Shown in pieces: positions 46,917-55,505 of a stretch of DNA of 64,000 nucleotides. The notes under the pieces were generated by a model. It worked only from the letters and a program-made list of their open reading frames with translations. It was not told the origin of the DNA and ran no database searches. The position numbers were made by a program, and so were the translations under genes. Within the stretch, counting starts at the first letter, position 1; each line of letters starts with the position of its first letter. Origin of the DNA: Euzebya tangerina (lineage in GTDB: Bacteria; Actinomycetota; Nitriliruptoria; Euzebyales; Euzebyaceae); NCBI RefSeq assembly GCF_003074135.1, contig NZ_PPDK01000001.1, forward strand, positions 372,001 to 436,000, given 5' to 3'.

Positions 46917-47385
46917 TGCCGTGATCGGCACAGACCTGCGCCACCTCCCCAGGGTCGATGGCGACGTCCGGTGGAAGCACCGGTTCGGTCAGGGATGTGC
47001 CGAGCGCGGAGACCATCTCGTCGAAGCGCGGGACGTGGCTGCGTGAGGCGGTGACGTTCAGGATCGTGGCGCCGTCGGAGATGACCTGGAACGTGTGCGG
47101 GATCTCCCGCGGCAGGTAGGCAATCGTGCCGGTCGGGCCCGGCAGCGTGTCGCCGTCCAGCGTGAAGGCCAACTCGCCGTCGATGACGACGAACAACTCG
47201 TCTTCGTGTTCATGGCGGTGGAGGGGTGCACCGAAGCCCCGTCCGGCTTCGAACTGGACGACGCTCATCGAGCGATCACCCTGTGCGGCGACCTTGATGG
47301 TCGCCAGGTGGTTCAGGAAGTGGTGGTGTGCGCCCGAGCCGGGTGCGGTGACCTCGTGCGCTCGGACCTGGTGTGTGGTGTTCAT
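46882..47385 (-). CDS. Cupin-domain protein
   Basis: 167 aa with a cupin barrel: motif 1 APLHRHEHEDELFVVIDGEL (metal ligands His/His/Glu) and motif 2 IPREIPHTF-like PREIPHTFQVISDGA with the final His. The N-terminus is His-rich (GSGAHHHFLNHLA). A quercetinase-like or sugar-binding function is possible; no substrate can be named. It sits 35 nt downstream of the hydrolase-SARP fusion gene on the same strand, so it is a likely target or partner of that regulator. Confidence 0.88.
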   Translation of the reverse strand: MNTTHQVRAHEVTAPGSGAHHHFLNHLATIKVAAQGDRSMSVVQFEAGRGFGAPLHRHEHEDELFVVIDGELAFTLDGDTLPGPTGTIAYLPREIPHTFQVISDGATILNVTASRSHVPRFDEMVSALGTSLTEPVLPPDVAIDPGEVAQVCADHGITILGPPPPPL

Positions 47386-47420
47386 GCCGGCAGGCTGCGG
47401 GGTGACCCTTCAGAGAACCT

Positions 47421-48947
47421 TCAGGCCGGGTCCAACGGTGGGACCTGCACACCACGCTCAGCAGCAGCGGCCACCCATGCCTGATGGACCTGGGCAACCG
47501 CCGCGGGCTGCTCGACCCGCAGGAGTGCGGTGACGAGGAGCTCGTGACCGTCCAGGTCGTAGGGGTCGTACTCGATCATGCGTCGGGCGATCTCTGCAGC
47601 CCAGCCGGGCAGTCCTTCATCCAGCAGCGCCGTCGCGCGACGAGTGGCGGCGGCCGCGAACCGGACGGCAGCCGCCGTCCTGGTCGGTACCGCCCACTCG
47701 GTGTCGTCCTCCTCTGGCAGGAACGGGCCGCCATACCCGGCAACGATCTCCGTGTCGCTGGTCGCCTGATCGAACGCTTGCAGGTCGAGGTCGACGGCGC
47801 CGAGGTCAAGTCGGACGGCCTCACGATCGGCGGTCAGGCCGCCGCCGAGCACCCGACGGGCCATCGACAGCTGCACCGAGAGACGAGGCCCGAGCGCCCG
47901 AATGTCGGTCTCCCCAGGCCACAGCAGCAACTGCAACTCGCTGCGGGGAACCGGCCACCCACGGGCGGCGGCGAGCCGCTTGACCAGGGTGCGGGCATGA
48001 CGGCCACCCCAGGCCGACAACGGCACGTCGCGCCCGTCCACCGACACCCCGAAGCCACCGAACGTCCGGACCTGGGGGCGTCCGGTCGCCGACGCACCGG
48101 ACCGGACCGCAACCCTCCCGGTGATCCAGCGCTCCATCTCATCCAGCCACACCTCGCGGTCGCCGATGTAGCCGAGGTGATCCGAGCCGGCGACCTCGAC
48201 GACCCGGGCATCGGGGAGCAGGGCGGCCGCCTCACGGGCACGGCTGACATCGACGACCCGATCGCCGGTCCGGTGCAACAGCAGAACGGGCCTGTCCACC
48301 TGTGCACACACCTCCCGGACATCGGAACCCCACGACATGGCGATCAGGTCCCGCAGGGTCGCCGCGTCGCAGCAGGATCGTTCATAGCGCTGATGCCAGC
48401 GGCGGAAGTCCGAGTCACGAGCGCGGGAGGGTGCGAAGCGGTCCACGAAGACCGAGGCGCGTGTGCCCCAGGCCGCCGTGAACGCGGCCGCACCGGCTCT
48501 GGAGGCGGCTCGTTGCACGGCCGAGGCGGCGGGATCGATGACCGTCGCGCCGGAGCCGAACAGCACGACCGTGGCCACCCGGTCCGGGTAGGTGGCGGCG
48601 AAGAGCAGTGCGGTCATCCCACCGTCGGAGTTGCCGAGCAGGTGCGCCCGTTCGATCCCGGCGACGTCCATGACCAGTCGCATGTCGTCCACCCGCTCGT
48701 CCGGCGTCGGGACCCCCCGGATCCGGTCCGAGGCGCCGGTCCCCCGCTTGTCGTAGTGGGTGTAGCGGGCCATGGCACCGAACCGGTCGAACATGGCTCG
48801 GATGTCGGGCCATTCCCAGGCCAGCTCGATGTTCTGCGCGAGTGGGGGTACGCCGACCACGTCCTCTCCGGCACCCCACTGCTGATAGGCGATGCGGCCA
48901 CCGGGGGACGAGGCGAACAGCAGCGCTGGCGTGTCCTCACCACTCAC
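47421..48947 (-). CDS. Alpha/beta-hydrolase fused to SARP-type (OmpR wHTH + BTAD) regulator
   Basis: 508 aa. Residues 1-275 form an alpha/beta-hydrolase with nucleophile Ser in LLGNSDGGMTALL, acid Asp in TGDRVVDVSRA and His in GSDHLGYIGDRE. Residues 295-505 carry a winged helix (VRTFGGFGVSVDGRDVPLSAW, GPRLSVQLSMARRVLGGG) and the BTAD helical bundle (RRMIEYDPYDLDGHELLVTA). A catalytically complete hydrolase linked to an activator suggests an enzyme-like ligand sensor. A 13-bp palindrome and 15-bp direct repeats lie just upstream; the cupin gene follows. I have no family name for this architecture. Confidence 0.87.
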   Translation of the reverse strand: MSGEDTPALLFASSPGGRIAYQQWGAGEDVVGVPPLAQNIELAWEWPDIRAMFDRFGAMARYTHYDKRGTGASDRIRGVPTPDERVDDMRLVMDVAGIERAHLLGNSDGGMTALLFAATYPDRVATVVLFGSGATVIDPAASAVQRAASRAGAAAFTAAWGTRASVFVDRFAPSRARDSDFRRWHQRYERSCCDAATLRDLIAMSWGSDVREVCAQVDRPVLLLHRTGDRVVDVSRAREAAALLPDARVVEVAGSDHLGYIGDREVWLDEMERWITGRVAVRSGASATGRPQVRTFGGFGVSVDGRDVPLSAWGGRHARTLVKRLAAARGWPVPRSELQLLLWPGETDIRALGPRLSVQLSMARRVLGGGLTADREAVRLDLGAVDLDLQAFDQATSDTEIVAGYGGPFLPEEDDTEWAVPTRTAAAVRFAAAATRRATALLDEGLPGWAAEIARRMIEYDPYDLDGHELLVTALLRVEQPAAVAQVHQAWVAAAAERGVQVPPLDPA

Positions 48948-48971
48948 GGCGACCGCTGGGCTCCGTCCTGC

Positions 48972-49045
48972 ATCACGGCGTGATCATGCCACCGTTCGGC
49001 TCAGGGTCACGGACGCTCAGGTCAGGGACGCTCAGGTCAGGGACG
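48972..49045. promoter_or_regulatory. Palindrome and direct repeats upstream of the hydrolase-SARP gene
   Basis: ATCACGGCGTGAT (48972-48984) is a perfect 6-bp-arm palindrome 25 nt upstream of the regulator start. Further up, GGACGCTCAGGTCAG occurs twice in tandem (49011-49025, 49026-49040) with a partial third copy, overlapping the stop of the lipoprotein gene. SARP regulators bind direct repeats, so this could be an autoregulatory site. Confidence 0.35.
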
Positions 49046-50042
49046 AGGCACCGATGAAGCAGTTGGAGTCCACGCGGGCTGCAAGCTCCGTCCAGGCGGC
49101 CGGCACAGCAGCGACCGGCTTGGCCCGTGTGGTGGCCGTCGCGGTCTCGTCAGCTGCCGGGAACCGACAGGGGAACTGGGCCTGCACACCGTTGCTGATC
49201 ATCGCGGCGAGATCGACGACATGGTCGTGGGCGACGTCGTGGGCCTCCTGCTGGGTCTCAGCGCCCGCCAGGGTCTCGCGAATGAGTGCCTCGACGGTGT
49301 CGATGTGCCCGTCGAACTCGACGACGGTCGGCTCAGCCGGCATGTTGCCCTCGGTGGCCGAGGCGAAGAAGGCCGCGAAGTCCTGGGAGTACTGCCGCAG
49401 GTCTGCGTCGGCCGCGTCCTGCGCTGCCTGGTCCCCGGTGGCGACCCCGACGGCGTAGTCGACGAAGAACTGCAGATGACGGCGCCAGATGTTCACGAAC
49501 GCATCTCCGGCCCCGTCGTCGTACACGAGGGCCACGGCGTCACCCAGTTCGAGGCCGTTGACGTCCAGGACGGTGTAGGCGGCCTCGGTCTCGGCTGAGT
49601 CCAGACCGGTCTCACCCGCCACGATGACCAGTTCGTGGGTCCGGGTGACGTGGTCTTGGATCAGGTCCCGGACCAGCTGGCGCAGCGCCGGCTCGGGAAC
49701 TTCTGCCTCGATCGAGTCGTCGGTGCACTGGACCTGCCCGTCGGCGACCACGACCTCGCTTGCGCCGTCCTCGCCTTCGCCCGTGTCGGCGTCGCCCTCA
49801 CTTGCGGCGGGCTCCGCCTCCGGGGGTGCCTCGGTGGCCTCGGCTTCCGTCGTCGCGGGTTCGGTGACCTCCGGTTCGGTGGCCTCTGGGTCGGTGGCCT
49901 CTGGGTCGGTGGCCTCGGCTTCAGTTGCCGCCTCCGTCGATTCGTCCGCTGCCGTCGCGTTGTCGGTGTCGGAGGCTGTCCCGCAAGCCGTGACGAGCAG
50001 GAGCAGGGTCAGCGTGGCGGCGATGAGTCGCAGGGTGATCAT
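49032..50042 (-). CDS. Exported lipoprotein with acidic Glu-Ala-Thr repeats
   Basis: 336 aa. The N-terminus has a signal peptide with lipobox (TLLLLVTACGT, Cys 20). Residues 25-95 are a low-complexity acidic linker of EATDPEATDPEATEP-type repeats. The rest is a helical domain (ALRQLVRDLIQDHVTRTHEL, DAFVNIWRRHLQFFVDYAVG, YSQDFAAFFASATEG) with His/Asp-rich stretches such as AHDVAHDHVVDLA. Its helical His/Asp pattern hints at metal or heme binding, which fits the cupredoxin two genes upstream; no family is recognised with confidence. Its start overlaps the GGDEF-EAL stop (ATGA). Confidence 0.8.
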   Translation of the reverse strand: MITLRLIAATLTLLLLVTACGTASDTDNATAADESTEAATEAEATDPEATDPEATEPEVTEPATTEAEATEAPPEAEPAASEGDADTGEGEDGASEVVVADGQVQCTDDSIEAEVPEPALRQLVRDLIQDHVTRTHELVIVAGETGLDSAETEAAYTVLDVNGLELGDAVALVYDDGAGDAFVNIWRRHLQFFVDYAVGVATGDQAAQDAADADLRQYSQDFAAFFASATEGNMPAEPTVVEFDGHIDTVEALIRETLAGAETQQEAHDVAHDHVVDLAAMISNGVQAQFPCRFPAADETATATTRAKPVAAVPAAWTELAARVDSNCFIGASSLT

Positions 50043-52399
50043 GACGTCGAAATTCCTTCGGTGGGTGTAGCTGGGCTCCCGTCAGGGCGGGGCGATTGGC
50101 GAGGATGCAGTGGCGGCAGGTCCGCCGGGTCGACGGCGGCCTGATTCCAGACGCCGGACTCGAGGTAGGGGCGCAGATGGTCCGGGTCCTGCGGCCGGGC
50201 CCAGAGGTAGCCCTGGCCCGTGTCGTAGCCGAGGGCTCGGAGGACGTTGGCCTGATCGGCGTCCTCGATTCCTTCGGCAACCGTCGCCAGACTGAGGTTC
50301 CGCGCCATGTTCAGAATCGTGGTGGCCAACTCGCGGTCGGTTTCTGCGGTCGCGACGGCATCGACGAAGCTCTTGTCCACCTTGAGGATGTCGATCGGCA
50401 GTTTCTGGAGGTAGGCGAGGGAGCTGTAGCCGGTGCCGAAGTCGTCGATGGCGATGCGGACCCCGAGGGCGCGGATCTGCGTCAGCCGCTTGGTCAGTTG
50501 GTCGGGATCGTCCAGCAGCGCGGTCTCGGTGATCTCGAGGATCAGTCGCTCCGGGGGGAGGCCGGACTCCTCCAGGCAGGCCGCCACCTCGTCCACGATC
50601 TCCGCACCTGTGAGTTGGGCCGCTGCCACGTTCACGCTCACCGCTGCGGGTGGGTGTCCCATGGGCATCGGCCACTGGGCAGCCTGCATGCAGGATTCGC
50701 GCAGTACCCAGCTGCCGAGCGGCACGATCAGGCCCGTCCGCTCCGCGATCGGTATGAAGCGATACGGAGCCAGGCGGCCCTCTGTCGGGTGATTCCAGCG
50801 GATCAGCGCCTCGGCCGTCTTCAACTCACCGGTGCGCAGGTCGTAGGAGGGCTGGAACTCGAGGAACAGCTGGTCGTTTCGGTCGAGCGCCCGCCGGAGG
50901 TCGGCAGTCAGGCGGAGCCGCTCTTCGATCTCCGCAGCCATCCCGTCGTGGTAGGCAACCGCCCGATCCCCGCCCGTGGTCTTGGCCTCCCGCGTGGCGG
51001 TGCCGGCCCAGCTGAGCATCACGTCGGGCGAGTCGATCTCGGACACCTGGTCCGCGTCGCCGACGGTCGCTAGGCCAGCGCTGGCACGACAGGGGTACTC
51101 CTGTCCAGCGATCTGGACGGGTGTGCGGAGCACGTCGAGGAGCAGGTCGACCAGGCGGAGGCCCCCCTTGGCACCCCGGCTGGTCAGGACCGCGAACTCG
51201 TCGCCGCCGATGCGCGCCACCGTTCCGTGGTCGCCGACCGTGGCGACCAGTCGTCGCGCAACCTCTTGGAGCACCGCGTCGCCGACCTCACGACCGGACG
51301 AGCTGTCGATCGCGCTGAACTGATCCAGGTCGAACAGCGCCACGGTGGTCGGTCCCTCGTCGCGTGCCGTGGCCTGCAGCGCGAGCTTGGTCCGGTCCAG
51401 CAGCAGCTCGCGGTTGGGCAGCTCGGTGAGGGTGTCGTAGAAGGCCGCGGTGGTGAGCCGCTCCTCGAAGGCCTTGCGCTCGCTGACGTCGTAGATCGTG
51501 ACGGCCAGGCCACCGATGGTCGGCTCGTGCAGCAGGTTCACGATGACCATCTCACAGGCCAGTTCGATGCCGTCGGCGCGCCGCATCGTCAGGGCGGTCC
51601 GCTGACCGGACGACGACGTCCGCTCGATGGCGTCGGTGACAGCCACGAGCAGGTTCTCGCGGTCCTGCTCCACCACCAGGCCGAGGAGCGGCAGCCCTTC
51701 GCGCTCGAGCGGGTCATAGCCCAGCAGGCGTGTCATCGACGGGCTCGCGTACTGCAGGGTCGTGTCCGCATCGATCACGGCAACGAGGTCCGAGGCGTGC
51801 TGTGCGAGCATGCGATTTCGCAGCTCCTGCGCCTGGGTCGCCTCGCGCTCTGCGGCAGCGGCTGCCAGGCGCTTGCTGCGGCGGGCCGCGCTCACCCCGG
51901 CGAGGCCGAGCACGACCGCTGTGGCGATGAGGATGCCGCTGATCAGCAACTTGACGCTGGTGTTGTTCTCCTCGGCCGCCTCTCCCATGGCCTGCTGCAG
52001 CTCGAACAGTGAGGCGGAGAGGGCCGCGAAGGCCCCGGCGGCCTCACCCGGGCTCACGTCTCCTGCGGAGGCTGCGGTCAGGGCGGCCTCGACCGGCCGC
52101 AGCTTCTCGTCGGAGACGCCGATCGCCATCATGTCGGTCAGCAGGTCCCGGACTTCGCCGAGGCCTCGAAGCCGAGCGGACGCTGCTTCCTCGGCCGATG
52201 AGAGCTGGTCGACGGCCAGGTCCCGTTCGAAGGCCGCCTGTGCGCGGACCACGGTTGTCTGGGCCAGCCGGGCGTCGACAGCTGCGGTGTGGGCGGCCAG
52301 GACGCCGGCCAGTGAGACCCCGAGGAGGGCGGCGACGGCGAGGACGCGGAGCACCAGCTTGAGGCGGAGCGGCGAGGCGAACTCGATGAGCGTGCTCAC
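50039..52399 (-). CDS. Membrane PAS-GGDEF-EAL c-di-GMP protein
   Basis: 786 aa. Two membrane segments (LRVLAVAALLGVSLAGVLAA near residue 20, LLISGILIATAVVLGLAGVS near 155) enclose an extracytoplasmic helical sensor. Cytoplasmic parts are a PAS (LVAVIDADTTLQYASPSMTR), GGDEF (ARIGGDEFAVL near 396) and EAL (AEALIRWNHP near 531). EAL residues are all intact: VSVNVA, LEITE, IDDFGTGYSSL, LKVDKSF, VAEGIE, GQGYLW. It is encoded between a cupredoxin lipoprotein and the repeat lipoprotein with 4-nt overlaps on both sides, so all three probably act together at the envelope. Confidence 0.93.
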   Translation of the reverse strand: MSTLIEFASPLRLKLVLRVLAVAALLGVSLAGVLAAHTAAVDARLAQTTVVRAQAAFERDLAVDQLSSAEEAASARLRGLGEVRDLLTDMMAIGVSDEKLRPVEAALTAASAGDVSPGEAAGAFAALSASLFELQQAMGEAAEENNTSVKLLISGILIATAVVLGLAGVSAARRSKRLAAAAAEREATQAQELRNRMLAQHASDLVAVIDADTTLQYASPSMTRLLGYDPLEREGLPLLGLVVEQDRENLLVAVTDAIERTSSSGQRTALTMRRADGIELACEMVIVNLLHEPTIGGLAVTIYDVSERKAFEERLTTAAFYDTLTELPNRELLLDRTKLALQATARDEGPTTVALFDLDQFSAIDSSSGREVGDAVLQEVARRLVATVGDHGTVARIGGDEFAVLTSRGAKGGLRLVDLLLDVLRTPVQIAGQEYPCRASAGLATVGDADQVSEIDSPDVMLSWAGTATREAKTTGGDRAVAYHDGMAAEIEERLRLTADLRRALDRNDQLFLEFQPSYDLRTGELKTAEALIRWNHPTEGRLAPYRFIPIAERTGLIVPLGSWVLRESCMQAAQWPMPMGHPPAAVSVNVAAAQLTGAEIVDEVAACLEESGLPPERLILEITETALLDDPDQLTKRLTQIRALGVRIAIDDFGTGYSSLAYLQKLPIDILKVDKSFVDAVATAETDRELATTILNMARNLSLATVAEGIEDADQANVLRALGYDTGQGYLWARPQDPDHLRPYLESGVWNQAAVDPADLPPLHPRQSPRPDGSPATPTEGISTS

Positions 52400-52902
52400 G
52401 CAGACACCTCCACCGTCATGTCGATCCCCGGGTGAATCGTGCAGATCATCGAGTAGGTGCCCGGTTCATCGAAGGTGAACGAGGCGCTGGCCTGGTCCGG
52501 CTCGCGGCCGTCCAGCGTGAAGTCGAAGAGCCCGTCGGTCTCGGTGGCGGTGACCACGCCAAGCTCGCCATAGGTCCGGGAGCCGGACGTGACGGTGTGC
52601 ACGATCTCGTCGTTGTTGTTCCATCGGACGCTGTCACCGGCGACGACGGACAGCTCGTCCACGCCGAACTGGAAGATCTCGATCTCCACCAGGTGTTCGG
52701 TTCCGGCGGGCTCGGGCTCGGGGTCGGCGTCCGGCTCATCGTCGTCGGCGGGGATCTCCTGGTCGGCGCCGACAGTTGTTCCTGCGTCGGCACTTCCCGC
52801 AGCACCATCCTCCCCCGCGGCTGAGCTGCAGGCAGCGCACGACAACAGCACCACCATCGCCCAGGCGAGTAGTCGTGTTCGGCGTGCACGTGCAGTTGAC
52901 AC
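52396..52902 (-). CDS. Cupredoxin (plastocyanin-like) lipoprotein
   Basis: 168 aa from GTG 52902, a start chosen to avoid overlap with the divergent SDR; a longer frame reaches 53016. Signal peptide with lipobox-like VVLLSCAACSS, an acidic linker (DDDEPDADPEPEPAG), then a cupredoxin domain. The type 1 copper ligands are recognisable as His in DEIVHTVTS and Cys, His and Met in MICTIHPGIDM. It is probably an envelope-anchored electron carrier or copper binder, and the first gene of an operon with a c-di-GMP enzyme and another lipoprotein. Confidence 0.87.
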   Translation of the reverse strand: MSTARARRTRLLAWAMVVLLSCAACSSAAGEDGAAGSADAGTTVGADQEIPADDDEPDADPEPEPAGTEHLVEIEIFQFGVDELSVVAGDSVRWNNNDEIVHTVTSGSRTYGELGVVTATETDGLFDFTLDGREPDQASASFTFDEPGTYSMICTIHPGIDMTVEVSA

Positions 52903-52972
52903 CCGGTTGGAATCGGCACTCGGCTCGGCCCTCTTTAGCGAGTCCCTGGACGCCGCGGTGTAGAAAGGGGCC

Positions 52973-53671
52973 GTGAACGGTCGGATCGCGCTCGTTGTCG
53001 GAGCCACCGGCGGCATCGGGCGTGCAATCGCCCACGCGTTGGCTGGACGTGGTCACCGCGTCGCCCATGCCGATCTCGGTCAACCCGCTGTGGACATGGC
53101 ATCCGATCGGGTGATGGGCGTCAGCTGCGATGTGACGGACTCTGCCGAGGTCGACGCCGCCTTCGGCCGTGTGGAGGCGGCCTGGGGCCCCGTGGAGATG
53201 CTCGTCTACGCCGCCGGTGTCCTGCGCAGCGAACCGATCGCGAGGACGACTGACGACGACCTCGCGGCGATGCTGGACGTGAATGTGGCCGGGGCCTTCC
53301 GGTGCATCCGCCGGGCTCTGCCGGCCATGCGGCAAGGCGGTTGGGGCCGCATTCTTCTGGTGGCGTCAGCAGCCGGTTTGACCGGCGGCAGTCCGGGTCT
53401 TGCCGGGTACGCCACGAGCAAGGGCGCGGTCCTCACGCTCACCAAGGCTGTCGCCCGCGACGTCGCCCCGGACGGCATCACGGTCAACGCCCTCGCCCCC
53501 GCGATGATCGAGACGCCGATGATTCAGGGCCTGTACGACCGACCCGCACCCGTCGGCAGGGTTGGGGCCCCGCAGGACGTCGCGCATCTCGCCGAGGCAC
53601 TGCTGGCCGAGGAGGCCGGGTACATCACGGGCGAGATAATCGGTGTAGACGGTGGCTTCAGACTGGGTTGA
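52973..53671 (+). CDS. Classical SDR oxidoreductase
   Basis: 232 aa from GTG 52973. Cofactor motif VVGATGGIGRAIAHAL, NAG-like YAAGVL, catalytic Ser in LVASAAGLTG and YxxxK in GYATSKGAVLTL are all present, with the C-terminal TGEIIGVDGGFRLG. FabG-like size and composition; the substrate (3-oxoacyl, sugar or alcohol) cannot be told. It overlaps the convergent acyltransferase/SGNH fragment by 14 nt and is divergent from the cupredoxin operon. Confidence 0.9.
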   Translation: MNGRIALVVGATGGIGRAIAHALAGRGHRVAHADLGQPAVDMASDRVMGVSCDVTDSAEVDAAFGRVEAAWGPVEMLVYAAGVLRSEPIARTTDDDLAAMLDVNVAGAFRCIRRALPAMRQGGWGRILLVASAAGLTGGSPGLAGYATSKGAVLTLTKAVARDVAPDGITVNALAPAMIETPMIQGLYDRPAPVGRVGAPQDVAHLAEALLAEEAGYITGEIIGVDGGFRLG

Positions 53672-54911
53672 GCGCGTCGCGCAGCACCCGGCTGAGGACG
53701 CCGTAGCCGCCCCGGTTCAGGTGGACGCCGTCGGCGGCGAAGAGCGAGGACGACACATCACCGCTCGTCCCGATCAGGTAGGTGAACCAATCCACGTAGG
53801 TCCAGCGCTCCCGCGAGGCCACGTCCCTGGCGATCAACTCGTTGGTCCGACGCACCGCGGCCACCCGATCCGACCGATCTGGGGTTGGCTTGAGCGAGAC
53901 GAACATGAATGTTGTGTCCGGCAGCGTTCTCTCGGCCATGTCGGCGAAGCGAGCGATCTGCTGGGACACATCCTCCGGGGAGACACCACGTGCCACATCG
54001 TTCTCGCCGACGTATAGGACCACGCGGTCCGGACGGTGTGGTACGACCAGCCGATCGAAGTAGCTGTGACACGCGGCCACCGTTGACCCACCGAACCCCA
54101 AATTGAGGGCACCGGGCAGCCCGAGATCGGTCTGCAGTGTGTCCCACAGCCGAAACGTCGAGGATCCGTAGAAGACCGTCTTCGGACGCGATGACTTCTG
54201 CTGGGACGGTTGCAGCTCCAAGGCTCGGACGTCGATCTCGAACTCGTCGTCGACGGCGCTGACGGCGTCCCGATTGGTGATGATCTCGGGCGACGTCGAG
54301 GTCGACTGCCGCACCTCCTCGGCCAGCGCTGCCGCCTCCGCGACGTACCCGCGGAACTCGCTCCGATACTCCTTGAGGAAGGTCCGCAGGGTCGCAGGAT
54401 CGTCCACATCGACCCCCCGCTCCTCCATCGTGAACGCCGGCTTGATTACACAGGCGAAGAAGGCCTCATGCGCCGGCTTGTCGAAGTTCGCCAGGGCGAC
54501 GGGCACGATCCGGGGTGAGCTGTTGAAACGGGCACTCATGAGGAACGCGCCGGGACGCAACGGGCCGGGAGAGCGCTCCGTGGTGCTCTCCTCCTGCGTG
54601 ATCGTGCCCTCAGGTGCGATCGAGATGGGCACGCCTGCCGCCAGGACCGCCTCGCACTCCTCCAAGAACCGGTCCTTGCGTGACCGTTTCTGCTCGGGTG
54701 TCTCCTCTCGCCACCCGGACTCCGGCGTGACCACCGAGATGTGCCCTTGCTGCTCGTAGTAGTCGGCACGCCAGAACTCGGTGAGATCGTTGGCTCGAGC
54801 GACGCGGAGCCCATCGCCGTACTTCGGCTCCATGATGAGACTGCTGATGAAGTGCGAATCGGGATTGAACAGGAACCCGTTCGGCAGGATCGAGTCGGGG
54901 GCGTAGGCCAT
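53658..54911 (-). pseudogene. PlsC-like + SGNH-hydrolase part of a broken multi-domain gene
   Basis: 417 aa from the first ATG (54911), but the same frame continues upstream as EPGCIVIYNH, which belongs to the PlsC-type acyltransferase (NH-box), up to a TAG at 54942-54944. The visible PlsC part has ISIAPEGTITQEES; residues 230-417 form an SGNH/GDSL hydrolase (FYGSSTFRLWD with the Ser, GFGGSTV, YVGENDVARG, DGVHLN). As drawn, the acyltransferase lacks its first strand and catalytic His, so it is either read through from the upstream part or decayed. The SGNH part alone looks intact. Confidence 0.75.
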
Positions 54912-54941
54912 GTGGTTGTAGATGACGATGCAGCCCGGCTC

Positions 54942-55505
54942 CTATGGGAGGTGCTCCCACCCCTTGATGGCGTACGGGACGTGGTCCACCGCCCGTCGGA
55001 AGTACTGCGACGAGAGCTTCCGCAGCTCCCGTGGCGGCAGGTGGCGGGACTGCACCACCGCGTCGTACGTGTCCTGCATGCCCTCGAAGAATCGGTGACT
55101 TCGTTCGAGGTCGCGAAGCAGATTGAGTCCCAGCGTTGCGACCACCCGTTCGTGTTCGCTGCCGTGGAAGTGCAGGCGATACAGCCGGTCGAACCCCTCC
55201 CGGCGCGTCAGGTAGTTGCCCAGGAGGTGCGTGACCCCGTACAGCGGTGACGTGGCCGGTAGCAGCGGCATGCTGTCCTCGACCAGGCTGTCCAGCACCG
55301 CGATCCCCCCGTCGGCAGGGCGGTCTGCCGGGTCCACCCGGGTCGACGTCAGGTAGTTGCGGAGCTGCGACTGCTGCTGCCTGAAGACTGCCGCCGCCCA
55401 CTCGGGGCGCACATCCAACAGCTTGCCGAGGGCGGCGCGTGGGATGACGGCGAACCGCGAACGCCGCGTGGTCTGGACCGTGTAGGGGCCGGGGCAGGCG
55501 TGTCG
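54942..55505 (-). pseudogene. Middle fragment (end of second cNMP domain and linker) before in-frame TAG
   Basis: The frame covers the last part of the second cyclic-nucleotide-type domain (GPYTVQTTRRSRFAVIPRAA, LLDVRPEWAAAVFRQQQ) and a roughly 130-residue helical linker, ending GWEHLP then TAG. It is in the same frame as the PlsC/SGNH part and out of frame with the CRP-like part upstream. It lacks a plausible start of its own. Sequence continuity on both sides indicates a formerly single gene. Confidence 0.65.

Noticed and set aside
52903..53016. Upstream extension of the cupredoxin gene to ATG 53016
   Set aside because: It would overlap the divergent SDR gene, and the signal peptide would start about 50 residues into the protein.
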